Assembly: GCA_029244725.1 (NCBI GenBank)
Contig: JAQWQJ010000091.1
Coordinates: 1 to 53,953, forward strand
DNA from: Paracoccaceae bacterium
Lineage (GTDB): Bacteria > Pseudomonadota > Alphaproteobacteria > Rhodobacterales > Rhodobacteraceae
Reading direction: 5' to 3'
DNA: 53,953 nucleotides
Shown here piece by piece: positions 26,066 through 33,459 of the stretch (positions within the stretch are counted from its first letter, which is position 1; each line of letters begins with the position of its first letter). The notes beneath the pieces were generated by a model. The model saw only the letters and a list, made by a program, of their open reading frames with translations. It searched no databases and had not been told where the DNA came from. The position numbers and the translations under genes were made by a program.

Positions 26066-26096
26066 ATTATGCACCTTCCACCGGTGGGAAGGTAAA
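26066..26096 (-). promoter_or_regulatory. CueR-type promoter of copZ
   Basis: On the minus strand, TTTACC (26091-26096) and CATAAT (26066-26071) are separated by exactly 19 bases. The spacer is a dyad: ACCTTCC and GGAAGGT half-sites at 26073-26093, the classical CueR recognition sequence. MerR-family activators twist such over-long spacers into register when metal binds. Confidence 0.85.
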
Positions 26097-26132
26097 GGGA
26101 TATAACTCCTAAAATAAATCTTTATCTAATCC

Positions 26133-26163
26133 TTGACCTTACAGTTACTGGAAGCATTACATT
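26133..26163 (+). promoter_or_regulatory. CueR-type promoter of copA-cueR
   Basis: TTGACC (-35, 26133-26138), a 19-base spacer with the dyad CTTACAGTTACTGGAAG, then TACATT (-10, 26158-26163). The copA start is 28 bases further on, behind GGAGG at 26181-26185. Spacer length and half-sites match known CueR operators. Confidence 0.85.
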
Positions 26164-26190
26164 TAGGCTGCACAAGCCCTGGAGGTCGAA

Positions 26191-28653
26191 ATGAGTGAAC
26201 CAAAATCTGTCTCTCTATCCGTTGAAGGTATGACCTGTGCTTCGTGCGTTGGGCGCGTGGAACACGGGCTGACCAATATTCCCGAGCTTAAAGATGTTTC
26301 TGTCAACCTTGCGACAGAAACGGCGCGGTTTTCAGTCGAGTCGCCTGAGCAAATCCTTCAGGTGAGTGAAAAATTGGAGGATTTAGGCTATCCAGCCCGA
26401 ACTGGTGAAGTCACCCTGGCCATCGAGTCGATGACCTGTGCGTCTTGTGTCGGCCGTGTGGATCGGGCGTTGGCAGCATTACCCGGTGTTGTCGATGTGA
26501 ACGTAAATCTTGCGACCGAAACCGCGAAAGTGACTTACCTTGAGGGGGCTGTAACGGTTCAGGATCTGATCCGCACTTCCGAAGATACCGGATATCCCGC
26601 ACACGTCACTGAAGGATCACAAAGTGCAGACCGCGCAAGCCAGAAGGAAGAAGAAGCGCGGGAATTGGCCAAGCGCGTTACGCTTGCGGCAGTTTTCGCT
26701 TTGCCCGTATTCCTCATGGAAATGGGCGGGCATCTGATACCGGCGGTTCACATGCTGATCGAAGGTTCGATCGGCCAGAAAAACAGTTGGCTCATTCAGT
26801 TTGCCCTGACAACTATTGTATTGGCTGGACCAGGAAGGCAGTTTTACCTCAAAGGGTTTCCTGCTCTTTTCAAAGGTGCGCCAGACATGAACAGTCTGGT
26901 CGCCGTGGGCACTGGTGCAGCTTACTTCTATTCATTGGTCGCAACCTTTTCACCTTCGTTAATGCCGGAAAACGTGCGGGCCGTGTATTACGAAGCGGCC
27001 GCCGTAATTGTCGTTCTGATCTTGATCGGGCGTTGGCTTGAAGCCCGCGCCAAAGGGCGCACCGGGGCAGCCATCCAGAAACTACTGGGGCTTCAGGCAC
27101 ACACAGCCAGAGTGATCCGAGGCGATGAAGTTGAGGAAGTTCAAATTGATGCGCTCCGAACAGGGGATCAAATCCTTGTCCGCCCCGGCGAACGTCTGGC
27201 CGTAGATGGTGAGGTTGTAAACGGCAGCAGCCATGTTGATGAAAGCATGATTACCGGTGAGCCTGTGCCCGTTGCGAAAACCGTCGGGGCCCCCGTCACT
27301 GGCGGCACAGTCAACGGCGCGGGCAGCCTGACGTACAAGGCCACTCGCGTTGGATCAGACACGACGCTGTCGCAGATAATTCGAATGGTGGAAGAAGCAC
27401 AGGGCGCGAAACTTCCAATTCAAGGTTTGGTGGATCGCATTAACTTATGGTTTGTGCCCGCCGTAATGGCCTTGGCCGCACTCACAATCGCGGTATGGCT
27501 GGCCTTCGGCCCTTCCCCGTCTCTGACCTATGCCCTTGTCGCAGGTGTTTCGGTTCTGATCATCGCGTGCCCCTGCGCAATGGGTCTTGCAACACCCACC
27601 TCTATTATGGTCGGCACTGGGCGTGCCGCTGAAATGGGTGTTCTGTTCCGCAAAGGGGATGCTCTGCAGATGCTCAGCAGCGTAGGCGTGGTTGCAGTGG
27701 ACAAGACCGGCACAGTCACCGAAGGGCGGCCAGAGCTGACCGATCTAATTCTTGCCGAAGGGGAGGAGCGGGTAGATGTTTTGCGGCTGGTCGCCTCGGT
27801 CGAAGCACATTCGGAACATCCGATAGCCGAAGCAATCGTTCGAAAAGCTGAGCTAGACGGTCATCGGCTATCAGAACCAACCGAGTTCCAGTCAATCACT
27901 GGGTTTGGTGTGAGCGCGAACGTAGATTGTCATCAGGTTCTGATCGGCGCAGATCGTCTGATGGAACGTGAAGGCATTGATTTCACCCCATTGCGAGATG
28001 ATGAGGTCAGGTTGGCAACGAAGGGGCGTACTGCGCTCTATGCGGCGATTGACGGCAAAATAGCCGCTGTTATCGGTGTTGCAGACCCAGTCAAACCGTC
28101 AAGCCGCAACGCTATTACGGCATTGCACGATCTCGGGCTGAAAGTTGCCATGATAACCGGTGACAAACGCGAAACAGCCGAAGCGATTGCCGCCGAAACC
28201 GGCATCGACCATGTCATCGCAGGCGTCCTGCCCGATGAAAAAGTCGCTTCCTTGGACGCTCTGCGTGAACACGGCAAGATAGCGTTTGTTGGCGACGGCA
28301 TTAACGACGCCCCCGCGCTTGCCCATTCCGATGTCGGCATTGCGATCGGCACCGGAACGGATGTTGCCATTGAAAGTGCGGACGTCGTTTTGATGTCCGG
28401 GGATTTGCGCGGTGTCGTCAATGGGTTCGAAGTTTCCCACCAGACAATGCGCAACATAAAGCAGAACCTCGGTTGGGCTTTTGGCTATAATGTTGCTCTT
28501 ATTCCGGTTGCGGCTGGCGTTTTGTATCCTGCCTTTGGTCTGCTTTTGTCGCCAGTTCTTGCAGCAGGCGCGATGGCGCTTAGTTCTGTATTCGTTCTGA
28601 CCAATGCGCTTAGATTGCGAAGGGTAAAGGCAGCAATGGATGAAATTCGATGA
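26191..28653 (+). CDS. copA: P1B-type Cu(I)-exporting ATPase CopA
   Basis: An 820-residue pump with two N-terminal HMA domains (each MTCASCVGR, near residues 14 and 84), eight TM helices, the actuator motif TGEPVPV, the membrane copper site CPC ([13 protein letters not shown]), the phosphorylation site DKTGT, the HP motif ([10 protein letters not shown]) and the hinge [11 protein letters not shown]. The CPC motif with the C-terminal membrane segment [20 protein letters not shown] identifies the copper subgroup. It exports Cu(I) from cytoplasm to periplasm, where the multicopper oxidase would handle it. It is coupled to cueR by an ATGA overlap. Confidence 0.96.
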   Translation: MSEPKSVSLSVEGMTCASCVGRVEHGLTNIPELKDVSVNLATETARFSVESPEQILQVSEKLEDLGYPARTGEVTLAIESMTCASCVGRVDRALAALPGVVDVNVNLATETAKVTYLEGAVTVQDLIRTSEDTGYPAHVTEGSQSADRASQKEEEARELAKRVTLAAVFALPVFLMEMGGHLIPAVHMLIEGSIGQKNSWLIQFALTTIVLAGPGRQFYLKGFPALFKGAPDMNSLVAVGTGAAYFYSLVATFSPSLMPENVRAVYYEAAAVIVVLILIGRWLEARAKGRTGAAIQKLLGLQAHTARVIRGDEVEEVQIDALRTGDQILVRPGERLAVDGEVVNGSSHVDESMITGEPVPVAKTVGAPVTGGTVNGAGSLTYKATRVGSDTTLSQIIRMVEEAQGAKLPIQGLVDRINLWFVPAVMALAALTIAVWLAFGPSPSLTYALVAGVSVLIIACPCAMGLATPTSIMVGTGRAAEMGVLFRKGDALQMLSSVGVVAVDKTGTVTEGRPELTDLILAEGEERVDVLRLVASVEAHSEHPIAEAIVRKAELDGHRLSEPTEFQSITGFGVSANVDCHQVLIGADRLMEREGIDFTPLRDDEVRLATKGRTALYAAIDGKIAAVIGVADPVKPSSRNAITALHDLGLKVAMITGDKRETAEAIAAETGIDHVIAGVLPDEKVASLDALREHGKIAFVGDGINDAPALAHSDVGIAIGTGTDVAIESADVVLMSGDLRGVVNGFEVSHQTMRNIKQNLGWAFGYNVALIPVAAGVLYPAFGLLLSPVLAAGAMALSSVFVLTNALRLRRVKAAMDEIR

Positions 28654-29039
28654 ATATTGGAACCGTTTCAAGCCGATCAGGTGTGCCAGCCAAAACCATC
28701 CGGTATTATGAGGATATCGGATTGATCTCTCCTCAGCGTTCCACGAATGGATACCGGTATTTTGAGGAAAAGGATCTTCACAAATTGGCCTTTTTGGGCC
28801 GAGCGCGGACATTGGGGTTTCCGATTGAAGAGTGTCGAAAGCTGCTGGCCTTATACGAAGACGATCAGCGCGAAAGCTCGAAAGTGAAATCAGTTGCAGA
28901 GGAACATTTAGATGCAATCGACGCAAAAATTAGTCAATTAAAGGAAATGCGTTCGACGCTTTCTCACTTGATAGGTTGTTGCGCTGGAAACGAGTTGCCA
29001 GACTGTCCAATTTTGGAAAACTTGTCCAATTTCGAATAA
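28650..29039 (+). CDS. cueR: CueR-like MerR-family copper regulator
   Basis: A 129-residue protein: N-terminal winged HTH ([20 protein letters not shown]), a dimerisation helix and a C-terminal metal loop [13 protein letters not shown], whose two outer Cys are spaced as in CueR (Cu(I), Ag(I), Au(I) sensing). It is translated from an ATGA overlap with copA, so it is under the copper-inducible promoter it probably controls. Three promoters in the window have the 19-base spacer and half-sites expected for it (copZ, copA and, less certainly, the DUF2933-scsB operon). Confidence 0.92.
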   Translation: MNIGTVSSRSGVPAKTIRYYEDIGLISPQRSTNGYRYFEEKDLHKLAFLGRARTLGFPIEECRKLLALYEDDQRESSKVKSVAEEHLDAIDAKISQLKEMRSTLSHLIGCCAGNELPDCPILENLSNFE

Positions 29040-29870
29040 CTGATAACCGTGAAACTAAAAGAGCTTTGTGACTGGTGGAGAAACTTGGGGTTATTTTGTC
29101 ATCTACAAAAAGATCGGCTTGGAGCTGGTCAGAAAGGTTGATCGCTGCCGATGACGCGCTGGAAATCGAGGGCCTTCTCATGCCCGACCTCTTTTTTGAC
29201 GTGCTTATCCCGTTGCATTGCCTTTTTTGTAGGGCAGCGAAATGCCGGATATTGAGCGTTCAAACTTGCCTTCGTAAAATATATAACGGATCGGATGTAG
29301 GCGCTTGCACTTGAGTCGAGGAATGTCGTGCCTGAGGCAATAAAGACCACTTATTGTCGACTCAAGTTATAAACTCTGTCAGTTCGGGTCAGCGCTGCGA
29401 TCATCTTCGATATCCTGATCTGTGTCATGCGGCGCATATACATGCCGGTGCCGAAATTTGGCGCCCTCACCCGCACTGGAGAGAGACGATACACGCGTTA
29501 ATGGTTGGATTTGGAAGAATAAGCGGGACCGAGTTGGTTCGCGTTAGGCTCTCAACAGACAAGCAAACTCAATCTTCTCGCATCTTTTCCATTCCTTCCT
29601 TTGGTCAGGGGGGATTTGGGCAAGCCAAACGCCCCCTTCCGTTAGGGGTAAGGCGCGGCCTTCCCCCTCGGGCAATCCCATTAGACAGGACCGTGTCCTC
29701 GCGCGTGCGCGCTGCGGGCCGCACCACTCCTGTCGAATAGCTTTGCCTCGCCCCCATCCGCGTTCGCCACGTGGCAGGTTTTAGAGACGACGCCCTTTTA
29801 GGGCTTTGCTCAAAACCAGCACCGATTTGGGGATGATCCTCAAAGGGCAGAACAAGAAGGATAGGAAGAG
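29040..29870. other. Boundary region between copper island and plasmid backbone
   Basis: No convincing gene. From 29040 to about 29570 the sequence is AT-richer with only short, unrecognised frames on both strands. From about 29600 it becomes GC-rich and resembles the leader seen before DUF932 genes on alphaproteobacterial plasmids, with C- and G-runs (near 29610 and 29630-29670) and a poorly matched hairpin-like region at 29785-29815. The DUF932 gene has AGGAAGAG just before its start. Confidence 0.4.
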
Positions 29871-30731
29871 ATGGGTTTCAACAGATACATGCGTGGGATG
29901 TCAAACGGCGGTCTGGCAACAGGGGAGGCGCTGTCAGATGAGGAACTAAAGCGCGCCGTGCCGTCGATCTTTGCGACAGAAGCGCATGAAAGCCGCAGCC
30001 CGCGGTTTGTACCAGTGCCAACGATTGAGGTATTGGACGGGCTGAGGAAAGAGGGGTTTGACCCGTTCTTTGCCCAACAGGCACGGACGCGGATTGCAGG
30101 TAAGGCCGCGTTCACCAAGCACATGATGCGCTTGCGGCACCGCTCGATCACCAATGGGGAAGGGGAAGCCTTTGAGATTATTCTGATCAACGCCAATGAC
30201 GGCACCAGCAGTTATCAGATGATCCCCGGATACTTTCGCTTTGTCTGTGCCAACGGGCTGATGGTTGGCGATACATTCAATGAGGTCAAAGTGCGCCACT
30301 CGGGTAATGCGATCAGTGAAGTGATCGAAGGCGCCTACACAGTTCTGGAAGACGCCGAAGAGATCACCGAGCAGGTGCAGAGCTTCAAGGCGATCACGGT
30401 AAGTGACGTCGAGCGGGTGATCCTTGCAGAAGCCGCGCACCAGTTGCGCTTTCCCGATGCACATAAGGAAGACGGCAAGCCCGCACCGGTTACGGTTGAC
30501 CAAATGCTGAGGGCACGGCGCAGAGACGACCGTGCACGCGATCTGTGGACCGCGTTCAACGTGGTGCAAGAGAACACCATCAAGGGCGGGCTTTACGGAC
30601 AGACGCGCACGGCACAAGGACGTATCCGCAGACAGCGCACCCGCGCGGTAGGTGGGATTGATCAGAACAAAGCGCTGAACCGCGCGCTTTGGACCCTGAC
30701 CGAACGCATGGCCGAGCTCAAAGCCGCCTGA
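29871..30731 (+). CDS. DUF932 family plasmid protein
   Basis: A 286-residue protein with the DUF932 pattern: YQMIPGYFRFVCANGLMVGD and VKVRHSGNAISEVIEGAYTV in the middle, preceded by RSPRFVPVPTIEVLDGLRKE. The C-terminus is basic (RTAQGRIRRQRTRAVG). DUF932 genes are common on plasmids and phages, often beside conjugation genes, and their function is not known. It begins a four-gene run of plasmid hypotheticals that ends at a terminator. Confidence 0.8.
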   Translation: MGFNRYMRGMSNGGLATGEALSDEELKRAVPSIFATEAHESRSPRFVPVPTIEVLDGLRKEGFDPFFAQQARTRIAGKAAFTKHMMRLRHRSITNGEGEAFEIILINANDGTSSYQMIPGYFRFVCANGLMVGDTFNEVKVRHSGNAISEVIEGAYTVLEDAEEITEQVQSFKAITVSDVERVILAEAAHQLRFPDAHKEDGKPAPVTVDQMLRARRRDDRARDLWTAFNVVQENTIKGGLYGQTRTAQGRIRRQRTRAVGGIDQNKALNRALWTLTERMAELKAA

Positions 30732-30792
30732 TCAGCAGCGCGGCCTCAAGTGGGCCGCGCGCCATTTCCAGACAAAAAAAGAAAGACTTGAG

Positions 30793-31359
30793 ATGTCAAA
30801 AGACGTGAAAAGAGAACTCAAAGAAATCCCCGCTCACCAGCGGTTCAACAATTTTTGCGAAGGCGAAACGCTTGCGCGTTTCACATGGTTCGAGATCATG
30901 CCCTGCCGCATGGATGAGAGCGACGGGGGCTTTGTCCAATGTGAAGCCGATTGGGCGGAGTTCTGGGGCATCTATGGCCGTTCCAATGAGGGAACAGACG
31001 ACCGGCCGGAAGAAAATCTGGCAACGGCTATTCATGACACACCAACAGCCTATGAGGCGGTTCGCATCGCGCGCCAGATTGCGCTGGAAACCGGCAAGGG
31101 TTTTGTCGCCGGTGATGTTCAGTTTGGCCAGTACCCAAGACGCAAAGGGCAAGTAACGCCGGTTGCCGAGTTCACTGAACTGGCCGAAGATCTGACCTTA
31201 GCCATTCACGAAGACAATGAGGCGCGGATTGCGCCTGAGGATCAGCGCGTCGACGACTTTGACGATCACCCGCTGGCAGACCTGCGCGAGGCCTTTGTCG
31301 AGTATTCGGATTATTCCGGCAGCGATCAACGCAACCCTTACGAGGAGGCCGCAGCATGA
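30793..31359 (+). CDS. Hypothetical plasmid protein
   Basis: A 188-residue acidic cytoplasmic protein with no signal or membrane segment. Features are an N-terminal basic stretch (SKDVKRELKEIPAHQRFNN), a central TAYEAVRIARQIALETGKGF helix and an acidic C-terminus. I recognise no family, but genes like this commonly follow DUF932 genes on Rhodobacterales and rhizobial plasmids. The stop overlaps the next start (ATGA). Confidence 0.6.
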   Translation: MSKDVKRELKEIPAHQRFNNFCEGETLARFTWFEIMPCRMDESDGGFVQCEADWAEFWGIYGRSNEGTDDRPEENLATAIHDTPTAYEAVRIARQIALETGKGFVAGDVQFGQYPRRKGQVTPVAEFTELAEDLTLAIHEDNEARIAPEDQRVDDFDDHPLADLREAFVEYSDYSGSDQRNPYEEAAA

Positions 31360-31895
31360 AGCTCACAATCTATACGCTGGCAACGGATGACGATAACGGA
31401 ACCACGTGCCGCGTTTTTACAACAGAAGCCCTGCGTGACGACGCCTTACTCGCATGGGTGGGGCCAAACCGCGAAGACTGGGCCGCGAGTGACTTTGCTG
31501 ACAATCTTCACGAATTCGTCCAAAGCCGGACAGATTATCTCGACACGTTTTCGACCGATGAGAAGACACTGGAGATTGACCCGGCAGCCCTGCTGGCAAT
31601 CAACGCGGCGTGGAAGCTCTGTAAGGATACCCCGGGCGCCTTTGGCAATCTCTATGACCCCGAAGAGATCATGAGCATTTTGGATGGCTGGTCGGAAGAG
31701 GGCGACGAGACGGCGGCATCCCATTGGTTTGATCCAAAGAGTGCAGAAGACCGCATGGCCGTTCAGGCGTGGTGTGAACGCGAGGGACCGGACTTTGAGG
31801 ATCGGATATCCGATTTGGTGTGTTCCAATCTACCAACTCGGGGTGAGGCGTTCGCGGCATTGACCGCAAAGCATCAGCAGGAGCGTGCGGCATGA
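31356..31895 (+). CDS. Hypothetical plasmid protein
   Basis: A 179-residue acidic soluble protein (MKLTIYTLATDDDNGTTCRV at the start; DPEEIMSILDGWSEEGDE in the middle). No known motif is visible. It is coupled by four-base overlaps to both neighbours, so it belongs to the DUF932 operon. It could be an anti-restriction or regulatory accessory, but nothing in the sequence shows this. Confidence 0.55.
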   Translation: MKLTIYTLATDDDNGTTCRVFTTEALRDDALLAWVGPNREDWAASDFADNLHEFVQSRTDYLDTFSTDEKTLEIDPAALLAINAAWKLCKDTPGAFGNLYDPEEIMSILDGWSEEGDETAASHWFDPKSAEDRMAVQAWCEREGPDFEDRISDLVCSNLPTRGEAFAALTAKHQQERAA

Positions 31896-32408
31896 CGGGA
31901 CTTACTTCAAACGCGCGCCGCGTGTGGAAATCAGCGCAGCTCTTTGTCGGGTTTCACCGGGACCCGAACGGACAAGCACGGGACACCCCGCATGTCTGGC
32001 CCCCGAAGAACGGAAGGGCCACGATCCACCCCGACCCAGACGAGCAGGAAAGCTTTGTCGAGCTTATAAGCGCCGAAGGGGACTGCTCACAGGATGTCCA
32101 GATCCGTCTGCGACCGGATAAGATCGTGCTCCGGCGCGATGCCAAAGATGCTTGGGAAGGGGTGATGATCGATGAACACGCTGTCACGGTGAAAGTGGGC
32201 GACGTTTCGATTTCTGTAAACCAAGACGGCTCTGTCACCCGTAGGCGATGGTGAGCGCTGCCGGATTGTTGAAGCCGACGGAGGCCTTCTTAAAACCACC
32301 GATACGGTCGAGGCGTCCATCTCGGGCGATGACATGGAGTTGACCCGTAGGACGTCCGATACCCTGTCAGTGATTGCCGAGCAGGGAGTTCTTTCAAGGC
32401 AACGCTAG
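31892..32408 (+). pseudogene. Hypothetical plasmid protein, probably frameshifted near 32238
   Basis: The first frame runs from ATG 31892 to a stop at 32252-32254 (120 residues), ending in an unlikely VTRRRW. The +1 frame continues without a stop as VGDGERCRIVEADGGLLKTT to a TAG at 32406-32408. Removing one C from the CCC at 32238-32240 joins the two into a continuous protein of about 171 residues with a repeated beta-like pattern (VTVKVGDVSISVNQDGSVT, then VGDGER). The most likely explanation is a one-base insertion or a sequencing error. Function unknown. Confidence 0.55.
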
Positions 32409-32447
32409 GAACCGCTCAGCAATCCGCAACGAGGGAAAACGAAAAGC

Positions 32448-32477
32448 AAAAGGGTCACCAGCATGGTGGCCCTTTTT
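32448..32477 (+). terminator. Rho-independent terminator of the DUF932 operon
   Basis: GGGTCACCA (32452-32460) pairs with TGGTGGCCC (32464-32472, one wobble) around a GCA loop, flanked by AAAA and followed by TTTTT. It ends the four-gene run 40 bases after the extended reading frame stops. Confidence 0.8.
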
Positions 32478-32934
32478 GCATGTCTGGGAGCCGCCTAAAC
32501 TTATTGACAAGATCCCCGCAGTTTCCCGGGTAGCACCCAGGACACACGGGGAAGCAGGAGTATCCAGGTCGCTCATACGCCGCTTTGGCTGGGCGCTGAG
32601 CAGGAGTTCCAATTGTTTCAGACGGTTATCGAAGCAACCTTGCGGGACAGCATCGGCCCGAGGGCCTCATATTTTCTCACACGCAACGCAGCATGCTGCC
32701 GTTCTGCCTCACCCATATATACTTGGCTGAAACGGCTGTTTTTGGAAGAAGTGTACGGAACACGGAATTATGGCATTAAATTCAGTGTGTTAGAATTCGT
32801 GTCCCACCTTCGTGCCATGGTGGGACACGCTGTGCCACGGGCCGTGCCATACTGTGCCACGATTTGAAGGGGGTGTGGCACGCCGTGCCAGGGTTGATGC
32901 CACGGCGTGCCACAGGCAAGTATCCGGCCTCAGT
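32478..32934. other. Non-coding region with repeat cluster
   Basis: No gene recognised. The left half has no clear structure. The right part (32799-32913) holds the palindrome and CGTGCCAY cluster described separately. The region lies between the convergent ends of the DUF932 operon and the traA operon. Confidence 0.45.
32799..32913. repeat. Cluster of CGTGCCAY repeats beside a perfect 10-bp palindrome
   Basis: GTGTCCCACC (32799-32808) and GGTGGGACAC (32819-32828) form a perfect 10-bp inverted repeat. Around and after it, a GTGCCA/TGCCAC core occurs about eight times on both strands: near 32812, 32832, 32844, 32854, 32875 (reverse), 32885, 32898 and 32907. Such density is far above chance for 115 bases and suggests a binding array: an iteron, a parS-like site or an oriT component. 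It lies at the 3' end of the traA operon with no rep gene adjacent. Confidence 0.65.
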
Positions 32935-33459
32935 TCACCGTTCGATCGCGTCTTTGGATGGTGTGTTGGCCAAGCCGGTGTCGATGCTGTCGCGCTGGAA
33001 AGCGGCCAGATTTTGGTTGTGCTCAACAAGTTCAGAGACGTTCAATTCGGAGGTTTTCGCCTCGGAGATCTGATGTTCGAACATGCGTTCGCGAAGTTCG
33101 CCGAGGCTGATTTCGACCTCCTCACTGCGCTTGGCAGCGCTTGCACGGATCACGTGGCCGAGGGTGATGAGGGCTTTGTTCAGCATCAACAACTGCCCTT
33201 GGTGACGCTCTTCAAACTCATCAATGATATCCTCGAGCGCGTCGAACCGGTCGTGCAGTGCTTTGGCAAAAGCATCTTCACCTGATGTGTTTTGGCTCTT
33301 CGGCGTTTCCTGTAATCGGCGAATGGCTTCCTCCAAATGGTCTTGATTGACCCGGTCGCCATCAGCCACGGATGCGGCAATCGCGGTGGCCCGCTCTCCC
33401 AACAGAATGCGCGGCTTCTTGGCTTTCACCTCGGTCGGGTGTTCTAAGGTTTCTGTCAT
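32935..33459 (-). CDS. Hypothetical protein coupled to the relaxase gene
   Basis: A 174-residue hydrophilic, largely helical protein (RVNQDHLEEAIRRLQETP; DRFDALEDIIDEFEERHQG, probably coiled coil). No known domain. Its start overlaps the traA stop (ATGA), making it the last gene of a traD-traA-orf operon. A DNA-processing accessory role is likely from position only. Confidence 0.65.
   Translation of the reverse strand: MTETLEHPTEVKAKKPRILLGERATAIAASVADGDRVNQDHLEEAIRRLQETPKSQNTSGEDAFAKALHDRFDALEDIIDEFEERHQGQLLMLNKALITLGHVIRASAAKRSEEVEISLGELRERMFEHQISEAKTSELNVSELVEHNQNLAAFQRDSIDTGLANTPSKDAIER

Noticed and set aside
29354-29740. 128-codon plus-strand frame before the DUF932 gene
   Set aside because: Its composition is irregular (Arg/Pro/Thr-rich tail from GC runs), it matches no family and the region resembles a plasmid leader.
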